Shown: in pieces, positions 1-5,092 of the stretch
Numbering within the stretch: position 1 is the stretch's first letter
Layout of the letters: every line of letters starts with the position of its first letter
Source of the DNA: Candidatus Omnitrophota bacterium
GTDB lineage: Bacteria > Omnitrophota > Omnitrophia > Omnitrophales > Danuiimicrobiaceae
Length of the DNA stretch: 5,092 bases
Assembly: GCA_016206955.1 (NCBI GenBank)
Contig: JACQQO010000006.1
Location: 1-5,092, forward strand
Reading direction: 5' to 3'
Program-made: the position numbers and the translations under genes
Notes under the pieces: generated by a model
What the model saw: only the letters and a program-made list of their open reading frames with translations
Database searches by the model: none
Told to the model about the DNA's origin: nothing

Positions 1-25
1 GTATTGACTTGAGCGCGCTTTACAG

Positions 26-52
26 TAGCGCCGATTAAATAAATCGGTGCTA
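26..52. repeat. 11-bp hairpin upstream of the first gene
   Basis: The arms TAGCGCCGATT (26-36) and AATCGGTGCTA (42-52) are complementary over 11 bp around a 5-nt AAATA loop, with a single G-T wobble (30/48). No T-run follows (the next bases are TTTCCAAC), so it is a poor intrinsic terminator. It may be the 3' end of an upstream transcription unit, an operator, or one copy of a dispersed palindrome. Only 25 bases are visible before it, so its upstream context is unknown. Confidence 0.55.
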
Positions 53-81
53 TTTCCAACCATCCAACGCATGTGTATAAT
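53..81 (+). promoter_or_regulatory. Candidate sigma70 promoter for the phosphoesterase gene
   Basis: A perfect TATAAT -10 box lies at 76-81. Seventeen bases upstream is TTTCCA (53-58), which matches 4 of 6 bases of the TTGACA -35 consensus. A start about 7 nt after the -10 box would fall at or very near position 88, exactly where the preferred GTG start codon lies, so the mRNA may have almost no 5' leader. The -10 match is seen directly; promoter activity is inferred, and the -35 box is weak. Confidence 0.5.
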
Positions 82-87
82 AAGCTT

Positions 88-855
88 GTGAAGTATGCTG
101 TTATTTCGGATATCCATTCCAATTTAGAAGCCTTGGAACGCGCACTTTCCGAGATTCAAAAAAGGAAAGTGGATCAGATTGTTTGTTTGGGCGATGTCGT
201 GGGATACGGGGCAAACCCTTCTGAATGTTTAAAACTGGTGCGCGAAGTTTCCGAAGAAGTCGTGATGGGCAACCATGATCAGGCCATTGAAGATATCAAG
301 TTGCGTGATGATTTTACAGATTGGGCGCGCGAAGCCATTGAGTGGACCGCTGGTGTTCTGACCATTGATGAGAAAAAACGTATTCGCGATTTTACGCCGG
401 TAGTGATCGACAAAAAACGAAATGTAACCTTGACGCACGGAAGCTTGTACGAACCCGAAGCGTTTCACTATCTTTTTAGTTCCTCCGATGCACAACCTTC
501 TTTCAAAGTTCTGGAAACCGATTTTTGTTTTTTCGGGCATACGCATATCCCCTCACTTTTCACTGCCCTCACCCCAACCCTCTCCCCGCGGGGGAGAGGG
601 GAGGGTGAGGGGAAATCAATTGTAGGACGTTATCTTCCGGAGGGTTCTTATCGGCTAACTCGCGGGGAACGGTATTTGATCAATCCGGGGAGTATCGGCC
701 AGCCCCGCGACAAAAATCCCAAGCTGGGTTTTGCTTTTTTCGACTCGGATGAGTTAACGCTTGAGATTGTACGGCTGGATTACGATAATAAAAAGGCAGC
801 CGATAAAATCAGAAAAGCGGGGCTTCCAGCCTATTTAGCAGATCGGCTATTGTAA
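88..855 (+). CDS. Calcineurin-like metallophosphoesterase family protein
   Basis: Predicted cytosolic dimetal phosphoesterase; the substrate cannot be told from sequence. From the GTG at 88 it has 255 residues. The family metal-binding motifs appear in order: DIH (D8, H10), LGDVVGYG (D36), GNHD (N62, H63), THG (H117) and FGHTH (H151, H153). A conserved NPGSIGQPRD segment follows at 199-208. The pattern GDVVGYGANP with a C-terminal AGLPAYLADRLL resembles the COG0639-type family often annotated as phosphoesterase or phosphatase. The GTG at 88 is preferred over the in-frame GTG at 73 because MKYAVISDIHSN is the usual N-terminus of the fold and a TATAAT box overlaps the extra codons. Neither start has a Shine-Dalgarno. 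Residues 160-175 are encoded by a palindromic repeat inserted in frame just after the last metal motif. The stop lies 2 bases before ligA, implying one operon. Confidence 0.88.
   Translation: MKYAVISDIHSNLEALERALSEIQKRKVDQIVCLGDVVGYGANPSECLKLVREVSEEVVMGNHDQAIEDIKLRDDFTDWAREAIEWTAGVLTIDEKKRIRDFTPVVIDKKRNVTLTHGSLYEPEAFHYLFSSSDAQPSFKVLETDFCFFGHTHIPSLFTALTPTLSPRGRGEGEGKSIVGRYLPEGSYRLTRGERYLINPGSIGQPRDKNPKLGFAFFDSDELTLEIVRLDYDNKKAADKIRKAGLPAYLADRLL
565..612. repeat. GC-rich palindromic repeat inserted in frame in a gene
   Basis: The inner stem pairs 578-587 with 591-600 (10 bp, loop GCG). The outer stem pairs CCCTCAC plus two C (566-574) with the complementary bases 603-611, across a small internal loop. 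It reads through as ALTPTLSPRGRGEGEG, a Pro/Gly/Arg-rich peptide unlike the rest of the protein. Families of repeats of the CCCTCACCCCAACCCTCTCC type are scattered through many bacterial genomes and give similar peptides when they fall in genes. The 48-bp length is a multiple of three, so the frame is kept. A second CCCCTCAC copy at 549-556 could pair with 605-612, so the left boundary is uncertain. Confidence 0.8.
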
Positions 856-857
856 AG

Positions 858-2885
858 ATGACCAAAACAGAAGCACACAAGAAAATCCAAAAAATCCGCA
901 AAGAAATCGAACTCCACACCCGCAAATATTACCTCGAAGCAAGACCTGTCATCAGCGATCAGGAATTTGATTCTCTGATGCGTGAGCTTTTAGATTTAGA
1001 AGATCAATTTCCGGAACTTAAAACTCCCGATTCTCCGTCTCAGCGCGTGGGCGGAGCTCCTTTAAAGGGATTTAAGATGGTTCGGCATGACATTCCGATG
1101 CTGAGTATGGACAATACCTATTCTTACGATGAGCTGCGTGAATTTGATCAGCGCGTCAAAAAAGGACTTGCATGCAAGAAGGTCGATTATTTTGTGGAGG
1201 AGAAAATTGACGGCGTTTCCATTTCGTTGATTTATCGAGATGGGCTTTTTGTGCTAGGTGCAACTCGCGGTGACGGAAAATTCGGTGATGACGTGACTGA
1301 AAATTTAAAGACGATCCGCGAAATTCCGCTTCGAATTCCCGCCACGGGAGCAAAATTCAGCGGTAAGATGCCGGAGTTTTTGGATATGCGAGGTGAAGTT
1401 TATCTGTCCCACCAAAGTTTTGAACAGATGAACCGAGAAGCTGAAAGAGCAGGTGAAGAGTTATTTGCCAATCCGCGCAACGCGTGTGCCGGTACGCTTA
1501 AGCTTTTGGATCCGAGGTTGGTGGCAAAACGAAACTTGAGTATTTTTTTTCACGGTGCCGCGCAGGTGAAAGGACTAGAGATTACAAGCCAATCCGAACT
1601 TTTTGATCTCTTGAAAGCGCTCGGATTTAAGGCGATTCCTCACACCAAACTGGCAAAAGATATCGAAGAAGTCATTGAATTTGCGGAAGCCTTCAAAGAA
1701 AAAAGACAAAAGTTAGATTACGATATCGACGGCCTTGTCGTTAAAGTCAATTCATTTGAGGACCGCAAACAATTGGGTACGACCAGCAAAGCGCCTCGTT
1801 GGATGATTGCTTATAAATATCCGGCCGAACGTGCCGAGACGCTTTTAGAAGACATTGAAATCAGTGTGGGCCGCACGGGAGCGCTTACACCGGTTGCAAT
1901 CTTAAAACCTGTGCGCCTTTCGGGGACGACGGTTTCAAGGGCGAGTTTACACAATCGGGATGAGATCGAACGCTTAGATGTCCGCATCGGCGATTATGTT
2001 CGCGTTGAGAAGAGCGGTGAAATTATTCCGAAAGTGATCGAGGTTGTCACCGGAAAAAGGAAAAAGCTGCTTCGGAAGTTTCAATTTCCAGACCGTTGCC
2101 CAGTTTGCCATTCGAAGGCGATGGAGATTCAGGGCGAAGTTGCCGTTCGTTGCGTGAGTTTGGCTTGCCCGGCTCAGCTGAAGGCAAAAATCAAACACTA
2201 TGCGATGCGGGATGCCATGGACATTGAAGGGCTCGGAGATGTTTTAATTGAGCAGCTTGTGGAGAAAAAACTAGCCAAAGATTTATCCGATATTTACACG
2301 TTGGATATCGAGGAGGTAGCCAATCTTGAGCGTATGGGCAGGAAATCAGCCGAGAATTTGTTCGAAGGAATTAAGGCCAGCAAATCACGGGAATTATACC
2401 GCCTCATTTTTGGGCTCGGAATTTTAAATGTCGGAGAACGTGCGGCTCAGCTTTTAGCCGATCGATTTAAAAGTTTGGATCGAGTGATGGAGGCAAGCGA
2501 AGAAGAGCTTTGCGGAATCAGGGAAATCGGGCCGACGACGGCAAGCTCCATCGTTGACTTTTTTAAGGAATCTCATAATCGTCAAATTATCGAAAAACTA
2601 AAGAAAGCAGGCGTTCGATCCAACTTGATCGAAACCAAAAAAGAAGGAACTCCCTTGAGCGGCAAAACTTTTGTTATCACCGGCACTCTGAAACGTTTTT
2701 CTCGTTCAGATGCCGAGCAACTCATCAGGCGATTTGGAGGATATGCGAGTTCTAGTGTATCTCAAAAAACCGATTTTTTGGTGGTTGGAGAAGATCCCGG
2801 TTCAAAATATGATAAAGCGAAGAAGTTTGGCATTAAGATCATGTCGGAAGATGAGTTTGAAAAAATGGTTGCCCGATCAAAATGA
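858..2885 (+). CDS. ligA: NAD-dependent DNA ligase LigA
   Basis: Seals nicks between adjacent 3'-OH and 5'-phosphate ends in replication and repair, using NAD+ and releasing AMP and NMN. At 675 residues it is the usual full length. Domains in order: the Ia NAD/NMN-binding region (YY at 24-25, SDQEFD at 33-38); the adenylation domain with KIDG at 116-119, whose K116 is the nucleotide-accepting lysine, TRGDG at 136-140, RGEVY at 178-182, DGLVVK at 291-296 and the KAPRW...YKYP segment at 311-322; an OB fold including SVGRTGALTPVA (336-347); a four-cysteine zinc finger (C414, C417, C432, C437); helix-hairpin-helix repeats at about 455-570; and a C-terminal BRCT domain from about 598. All key residues are present. 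It starts 2 bases after the phosphoesterase stop with no strong Shine-Dalgarno, so translation is probably coupled. Its TGA stop abuts the inverted-repeat element that separates it from xerD. Confidence 0.98.
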   Translation: MTKTEAHKKIQKIRKEIELHTRKYYLEARPVISDQEFDSLMRELLDLEDQFPELKTPDSPSQRVGGAPLKGFKMVRHDIPMLSMDNTYSYDELREFDQRVKKGLACKKVDYFVEEKIDGVSISLIYRDGLFVLGATRGDGKFGDDVTENLKTIREIPLRIPATGAKFSGKMPEFLDMRGEVYLSHQSFEQMNREAERAGEELFANPRNACAGTLKLLDPRLVAKRNLSIFFHGAAQVKGLEITSQSELFDLLKALGFKAIPHTKLAKDIEEVIEFAEAFKEKRQKLDYDIDGLVVKVNSFEDRKQLGTTSKAPRWMIAYKYPAERAETLLEDIEISVGRTGALTPVAILKPVRLSGTTVSRASLHNRDEIERLDVRIGDYVRVEKSGEIIPKVIEVVTGKRKKLLRKFQFPDRCPVCHSKAMEIQGEVAVRCVSLACPAQLKAKIKHYAMRDAMDIEGLGDVLIEQLVEKKLAKDLSDIYTLDIEEVANLERMGRKSAENLFEGIKASKSRELYRLIFGLGILNVGERAAQLLADRFKSLDRVMEASEEELCGIREIGPTTASSIVDFFKESHNRQIIEKLKKAGVRSNLIETKKEGTPLSGKTFVITGTLKRFSRSDAEQLIRRFGGYASSSVSQKTDFLVVGEDPGSKYDKAKKFGIKIMSEDEFEKMVARSK

Positions 2886-2989
2886 TCCCACCACCTCCAT
2901 TACAAAAGTACGCCTCGTACAATCGCTGGCGTACTTTTGAAACTCTGCGAGTTCTCAACGCGAAGCGTCGAGAAATGGAGGTGGTGGGA
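2886..2989. mobile_element. 104-bp cloverleaf-forming inverted-repeat element (MITE-like candidate)
   Basis: The ends are perfect 16-bp inverted repeats, TCCCACCACCTCCATT (2886-2901) and its complement (2974-2989); counting the flanking A and T, pairing is 17 bp. Inside lie three hairpins with almost no unpaired bases between them: 12 bp at 2903-2914/2928-2939; 5 bp at 2941-2945/2949-2953; and 3+4 bp with one mismatch at 2954-2961/2965-2972. The whole folds as a four-way junction. TGA flanks both sides (2883-2885 and 2990-2992), as a 3-bp target duplication would. Removing 2886-2992 leaves AAAATGACC, a standard ATGA overlap of the ligA stop and xerD start with xerD in frame. It encodes no protein, so if mobile it would need a transposase in trans. 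An alternative is a conserved riboregulatory structure native to the operon. Confidence 0.72.
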
Positions 2990-2991
2990 TG
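2977..2991 (+). promoter_or_regulatory. xerD ribosome binding site buried in the element's right arm
   Basis: GGAGGT at 2977-2982 lies 6 bases before the ATG at 2989 and is a near-perfect Shine-Dalgarno. It is wholly inside the right terminal repeat, so in the mRNA it can pair with ACCTCC at 2893-2898, leaving the site sequestered. The ligA stop codon sits at the foot of the same stem. A ribosome terminating on ligA would cover much of the left arm and could free the site; this coupling is an inference from geometry. Confidence 0.6.
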
Positions 2992-3876
2992 ACCACCTCA
3001 CTTCAAGAACACGTTAAGGATTTTATCAATTATCTTTCGGTCGAAAAGCAGCTCGCAAAAAATAGTTTGTTGGCTTATGAAAGCGATCTCAAAAAATACC
3101 TCAGCTTTCTTGAATCGAAGAAAATAAAAAATTTGGCTCAAGTGACGCGCAGTCACATCACTCAATTTTTATTCTATGAAAAAGCGCGAAAGCAGGAAGC
3201 TTCTTCGATCGCTCGCGCTTTAGTGGCAGTGAAACTCCTCCACCGTTTTCTCGTCAAAGAGGGTAAACTTAAGGAAGATATTACAAGTGTTTTGGAATCG
3301 CCCAAGCTTTGGAAACACTTGCCCACCTTTCTTACCGTGAAGGAGATGGGATCTATTTTAAGTGCCCCTAATATGCGGAAACCAAACGGAATCCGCGACC
3401 GCGCGATTTTGGAGCTTCTTTATGCTACGGGCCTCAGAGTTTCGGAACTCGTGGGGCTTAGGCGTTCTGATGTGAATTTGGAATCCGGATTTTTAAAATG
3501 TTCCGGAAAAGGCGGGAAGGAGCGTATTGTTCCAATGGGCCGAAGCGCTCGAGAATGTGTTCGGCGTTATTTGAAAAAAAGGAATGGAGAGACCGATACG
3601 CTTTTTCTGGGTTCCAAGCGCGCCCGCGAACGTTTAAGCCGTCAAGCCGTATGGCAGTTGATTAAAAAATACGCCAAGCAAGCGCGGATTAAAAAAGAAA
3701 TTACCCCTCATACGTTTCGGCATTCGTTCGCGACTCATCTTTTGGAACGCGGGGCGGACCTTCGAGTGGTGCAGGAACTTTTGGGGCATGCCGATATTTC
3801 TACGACACAAATTTATACTCACGTTTCACGGGATCATTTAAGGTCGATTCATCAAAAGTTTCACCCGCGGGCCTAA
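2989..3876 (+). CDS. xerD: Site-specific tyrosine recombinase, XerD-type
   Basis: Cytosolic recombinase of the XerC/XerD family, which resolves chromosome dimers at dif sites near the terminus. At 295 residues it has the typical Xer length. An N-terminal SAM-like DNA-binding domain spans about 5-90 and the catalytic domain about 115-290. The catalytic residues are all visible: R150 (ATGLRVSEL), K174 (GKGGKERIVP), H241 and R244 (HTFRHSFATHLL), H267 (LLGHADI) and the nucleophile Y276 (TQIYTHV). The ending FHPRA resembles XerD more than XerC, though with one copy visible the C/D assignment is tentative. The ATG at 2989 is supported by GGAGGT six bases upstream. That site is supplied by the inverted-repeat element, and without the element the gene would overlap ligA by ATGA. 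A small gene follows 24 bases after the stop, probably in the same operon. Confidence 0.93.
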   Translation: MTTSLQEHVKDFINYLSVEKQLAKNSLLAYESDLKKYLSFLESKKIKNLAQVTRSHITQFLFYEKARKQEASSIARALVAVKLLHRFLVKEGKLKEDITSVLESPKLWKHLPTFLTVKEMGSILSAPNMRKPNGIRDRAILELLYATGLRVSELVGLRRSDVNLESGFLKCSGKGGKERIVPMGRSARECVRRYLKKRNGETDTLFLGSKRARERLSRQAVWQLIKKYAKQARIKKEITPHTFRHSFATHLLERGADLRVVQELLGHADISTTQIYTHVSRDHLRSIHQKFHPRA

Positions 3877-3900
3877 ACAATTTAATAAGGAGATAAAGCT

Positions 3901-4158
3901 ATGAAGAAACAAAGAATCGTTTTAATCACCGTCATTTTAATCGGATTTGGTTTAGGAGTCGTTTATGCAAAGCCGGTGGAGGAAGCGAGAAAAATATCTG
4001 GCGAAGAGATGCTTGAAGAAATCAAGCTCGATGATCAAAACCGTCGTTTAACAGAACTGGCGCGCTCGATTACCAATTTAGAGCGGCGAATTGATCGCAT
4101 TGATGAGCGCTTTCAAAGACTCGATAATGATTTGAAGGAATTGAAGCGTAAAGTCTAA
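3901..4158 (+). CDS. Small exported or membrane-anchored coiled-coil protein
   Basis: No family recognised. The 85-residue product starts with a basic MKKQR, a hydrophobic segment at about 6-21 and a VYA end that fits signal peptidase I cleavage after A23, giving a mature protein of 62 residues; an uncleaved N-terminal anchor is also possible. There is no lipobox cysteine. The mature part is highly charged, with an unbroken heptad pattern at L50, L53, I57, L60, I64, I67, F71, L74, L78 and L81, so a parallel coiled-coil oligomer in the periplasm or cell envelope is likely. AAGGAG at 3887-3892, eight bases before the ATG, supports the start. The gene lies 24 bases behind xerD and probably shares its transcript; no promoter or terminator is evident in the gap. 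Function unknown; a link to the recombinase is not implied by the sequence. Confidence 0.82.
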   Translation: MKKQRIVLITVILIGFGLGVVYAKPVEEARKISGEEMLEEIKLDDQNRRLTELARSITNLERRIDRIDERFQRLDNDLKELKRKV

Positions 4159-4179
4159 CCACAAGCGACCTCATTTTAA

Positions 4180-4208
4180 TTGACGTAACCTACTATAACT
4201 GGTATACT
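4180..4208 (+). promoter_or_regulatory. Near-consensus sigma70 promoter upstream of tRNA-Glu
   Basis: TTGACG at 4180-4185 (5 of 6 consensus) and TATACT at 4203-4208 (5 of 6) are separated by the optimal 17 bases. Transcription would begin at about 4215 and cover the leader, tRNA-Glu and possibly purB. An alternative -10, TATAAC at 4194-4199, has poor spacing. The strength fits a stable-RNA promoter. Confidence 0.75.
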
Positions 4209-4305
4209 ATTTTCTCTTGCACACCGCAAGAACCCACCAAACTATATGCTGAATCATAAGTTACATAGGATTGCGGGGCGGGGTCTGTTTGTTTAAGCGC
4301 TGTAA
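4209..4305 (+). other. Roughly 90-nt leader between promoter and tRNA-Glu
   Basis: This is the transcribed spacer predicted from the promoter at 4180-4208. It opens with a 6-bp hairpin, TCTTGC/GCAAGA (4215-4220/4226-4231). Near its end, AGCGCT (4296-4301) could pair with GGCGCT (4306-4311, one G-T pair), the 5' acceptor strand of the tRNA, as an alternative fold. A 16-codon ATG frame at 4246-4296 has no ribosome binding site and is not called. No second tRNA or known RNA is recognised; it is probably removed by 5' processing. Confidence 0.4.
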
Positions 4306-4380
4306 GGCGCTATCGTCTAGGTTGGTCTAGGACGTCAGATTCTCATTCTGAAAACAGGGGTTCAAATCCCCTTAGCGCTA
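4306..4380 (+). tRNA. tRNA-Glu (anticodon CUC)
   Basis: It folds as a full cloverleaf. The acceptor stem is 4306-4312/4373-4379, with a G-U first pair and discriminator A4380. The D arm starts GTCTAGG and closes with GGAC, as in bacterial tRNA-Glu. The anticodon stem is 4335-4339/4347-4351, with loop TTCTCAT and anticodon CTC at 4342-4344, reading GAG. The variable loop has four bases. The T arm is 4356-4360/4368-4372 with loop TTCAAAT. No CCA is encoded, so it needs CCA-adding enzyme. Charged tRNA-Glu serves translation and, in most bacteria, haem precursor synthesis. Confidence 0.95.
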
Positions 4381-4395
4381 GAGATACAATGCAAA

Positions 4396-4495
4396 ATTAA
4401 AAATTTAAAATGCAAAATTTAGGAAATGCTTCGCATTTTAATTAATCTGCCCATAGGACACCATAATTTTGAATTTTACACTTTAAATTTTGAAT
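4396..4495. repeat. AT-rich imperfect inverted repeat between tRNA-Glu and purB
   Basis: A 25-base arm at 4396-4420 matches the complement of 4471-4495 at 21 of 25 positions. The 50-base centre holds a perfect small hairpin, AAATGC-TTC-GCATTT (4424-4438). The arms are nearly pure A/T and contain short internal repeats of the AAAATTTAAAA type. It fills most of the 122-base gap between the tRNA and purB. It could be a degenerate MITE-like element or a dispersed AT-rich repeat. It encodes nothing. Its right end reaches to within 7 bases of the purB start, where a ribosome binding site would be expected. Confidence 0.6.
4424..4445 (+). terminator. Weak candidate terminator after tRNA-Glu
   Basis: A 6-bp AT-rich stem, AAATGC/GCATTT with a TTC loop, is followed by TAATTAA. 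The stem is short and the following run is not a true T-tract, so it could at best end part of the tRNA transcript. No better terminator lies between the tRNA and purB. Confidence 0.2.
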
Positions 4496-4502
4496 TGCTC
4501 TT

Positions 4503-5092
4503 ATGATTGATCGCTACACGCGCCCTGAAATGGGGCAAATTTGGACGGAAGAAGCAAAACTTGCCAAATGGCTTGAAGTGGAGCTTGCAGCCCTTGAAGC
4601 ATTGGCTCGCTACCGCTATATCCCCAAAAATATTCCCACCAAAGTTCGCCGAAAGGCTAAATTTAGTCTTGCGCGCATCAAAAAAATTGAATCGACCGGT
4701 CAACACGATGTAATTGCTTTCCTAACTGATCTCGAGGAGCATGTCGGCAAAGACGGCCGATACATTCATTTTGGCCTCACCTCTTCTGACATTTTGGATA
4801 CCGCGCTTGCGCTTCAACTCAAAGAAGCTTCGGCTATTTTGATTCGCGATCTTAAGGAATTGATCGAAACGTTAAGGAAAAAAGCGCGTGAACACCGATT
4901 GACCTTAATGGTGGGAAGAAGTCACGGCGTTCATGCCGAACCGATTACCTTTGGTCTTAAAATGGCGCTTTTTTATGCAGAATTTAAACGCAACCTCACT
5001 CGGTTTGAACGTGCGGCGGAAAATGTGGCGTATGGAAAAATTTCTGGTGCCGTCGGCACCTTCGCGAATATTCCTCCTAAAATTGAAGTCTA
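4503..5092 (+). CDS. purB: Adenylosuccinate lyase PurB, 3' end cut by the window
   Basis: Cytosolic lyase that releases fumarate twice in purine synthesis: from SAICAR to give AICAR, and from adenylosuccinate to give AMP. The 196 residues visible, of a usual total of about 430, cover the N-terminal domain and part of the helical core of the fumarase/aspartase superfamily. MIDRYTRPEMGQIWTEE is the typical PurB N-terminus and fixes the ATG at 4503. H68 (GQHDVIAF) and H141 (GRSHGVHAEP) correspond in position and context to the active-site histidines of the Bacillus subtilis type enzyme. GLTSSDILDTA (91-101) is the conserved substrate-binding segment and KISGAVGT lies at 179-186. The superfamily signature loop with the catalytic serine lies beyond the window. 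There is no recognisable Shine-Dalgarno; the AT-rich repeat ends 7 bases before the start. It could be co-transcribed with tRNA-Glu. Confidence 0.95.
   Translation, partial: MIDRYTRPEMGQIWTEEAKLAKWLEVELAALEALARYRYIPKNIPTKVRRKAKFSLARIKKIESTGQHDVIAFLTDLEEHVGKDGRYIHFGLTSSDILDTALALQLKEASAILIRDLKELIETLRKKAREHRLTLMVGRSHGVHAEPITFGLKMALFYAEFKRNLTRFERAAENVAYGKISGAVGTFANIPPKIEV

Noticed and set aside
4..32. Promoter from TTGACT at 4-9
   Set aside because: At 16-18 bp spacing the following hexamers are GC-rich (for example AGCGCC), with no resemblance to a -10 box.
2886..2901. tmRNA or tRNA 3'-end remnant (TCCCACCACCTCCA resembles a tmRNA tail)
   Set aside because: There is no T-loop consensus before it and no tRNA-like body, and the string is fully explained as one arm of a perfect inverted repeat.
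2710..2940. 76-codon + strand frame overlapping the end of ligA and running into the cloverleaf
   Set aside because: It lies in another frame of the well-conserved BRCT domain, has no ribosome site and no recognisable protein features.
2885..2990. Integron attC-like recombination site next to a tyrosine recombinase
   Set aside because: The fold is palindromic and adjacent to a tyrosine recombinase, but the termini lack the GTTRRRY/RYYYAAC core boxes. The neighbour is a Xer housekeeping enzyme, not an integron integrase, and no cassette array is present.
4246..4296. 16-codon ATG frame in the tRNA-Glu leader
   Set aside because: No Shine-Dalgarno, no run of regulatory codons, and a tRNA leader is not expected to encode a leader peptide.
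4396..4495. dif-like Xer target site in the AT-rich repeat
   Set aside because: No pair of 11-bp Xer arms around a 6-8 bp spacer could be recognised; the similarity is only AT-richness and partial symmetry.
4507..4713. Frames on both strands overlapping the start of purB
   Set aside because: The frame from 4503 gives an unmistakable PurB N-terminus with both active-site histidines; the others are out-of-frame shadows.

Overview
The window reads as a housekeeping stretch of a bacterial chromosome, with all genes on the + strand and GC in the mid-40s percent by eye. LigA is the NAD-dependent bacterial type. The gene set (metallophosphoesterase, ligA, Xer recombinase, small exported coiled-coil protein, tRNA-Glu, purB) is not lineage-specific. 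Tight gene spacing, a tRNA without encoded CCA and many intergenic palindromes would suit an uncultured environmental bacterium, for example Omnitrophota or relatives, but that placement is a guess.

Layout. Positions 1-87 hold a strong hairpin (26-52) and then a consensus -10 box (76-81). The -10 box sits so close to the likely GTG start at 88 that the first gene may be leaderless. Positions 88-855 encode a calcineurin-like metallophosphoesterase carrying an in-frame copy of a GC-rich palindromic repeat (565-612). Two bases later ligA begins (858-2885, complete). Between ligA and a XerD-type tyrosine recombinase (2989-3876) the whole spacer is one highly ordered inverted-repeat element (2886-2989). 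It has 16-bp perfect termini and three internal hairpins, and is flanked by TGA on both sides. Removing it together with one TGA copy restores a classic 4-bp ATGA stop/start overlap between ligA and xerD. The xerD Shine-Dalgarno lies inside the right terminal repeat. A small signal-peptide plus coiled-coil protein follows (3901-4158).

The second half is a new transcription unit. A near-consensus sigma70 promoter (4180-4208) precedes a leader of about 90 nt and tRNA-Glu(CUC) (4306-4380). An AT-rich imperfect inverted repeat (4396-4495) separates the tRNA from purB, which starts at 4503 and runs off the window's right edge.

How the parts relate. The phosphoesterase, ligA, xerD and the coiled-coil gene are close enough to form one operon, with DNA ligation and chromosome-dimer resolution as the recognisable theme. 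The most unusual content is the set of four unrelated palindromic elements in 5 kb, above all the cloverleaf-like element at the ligA/xerD junction.
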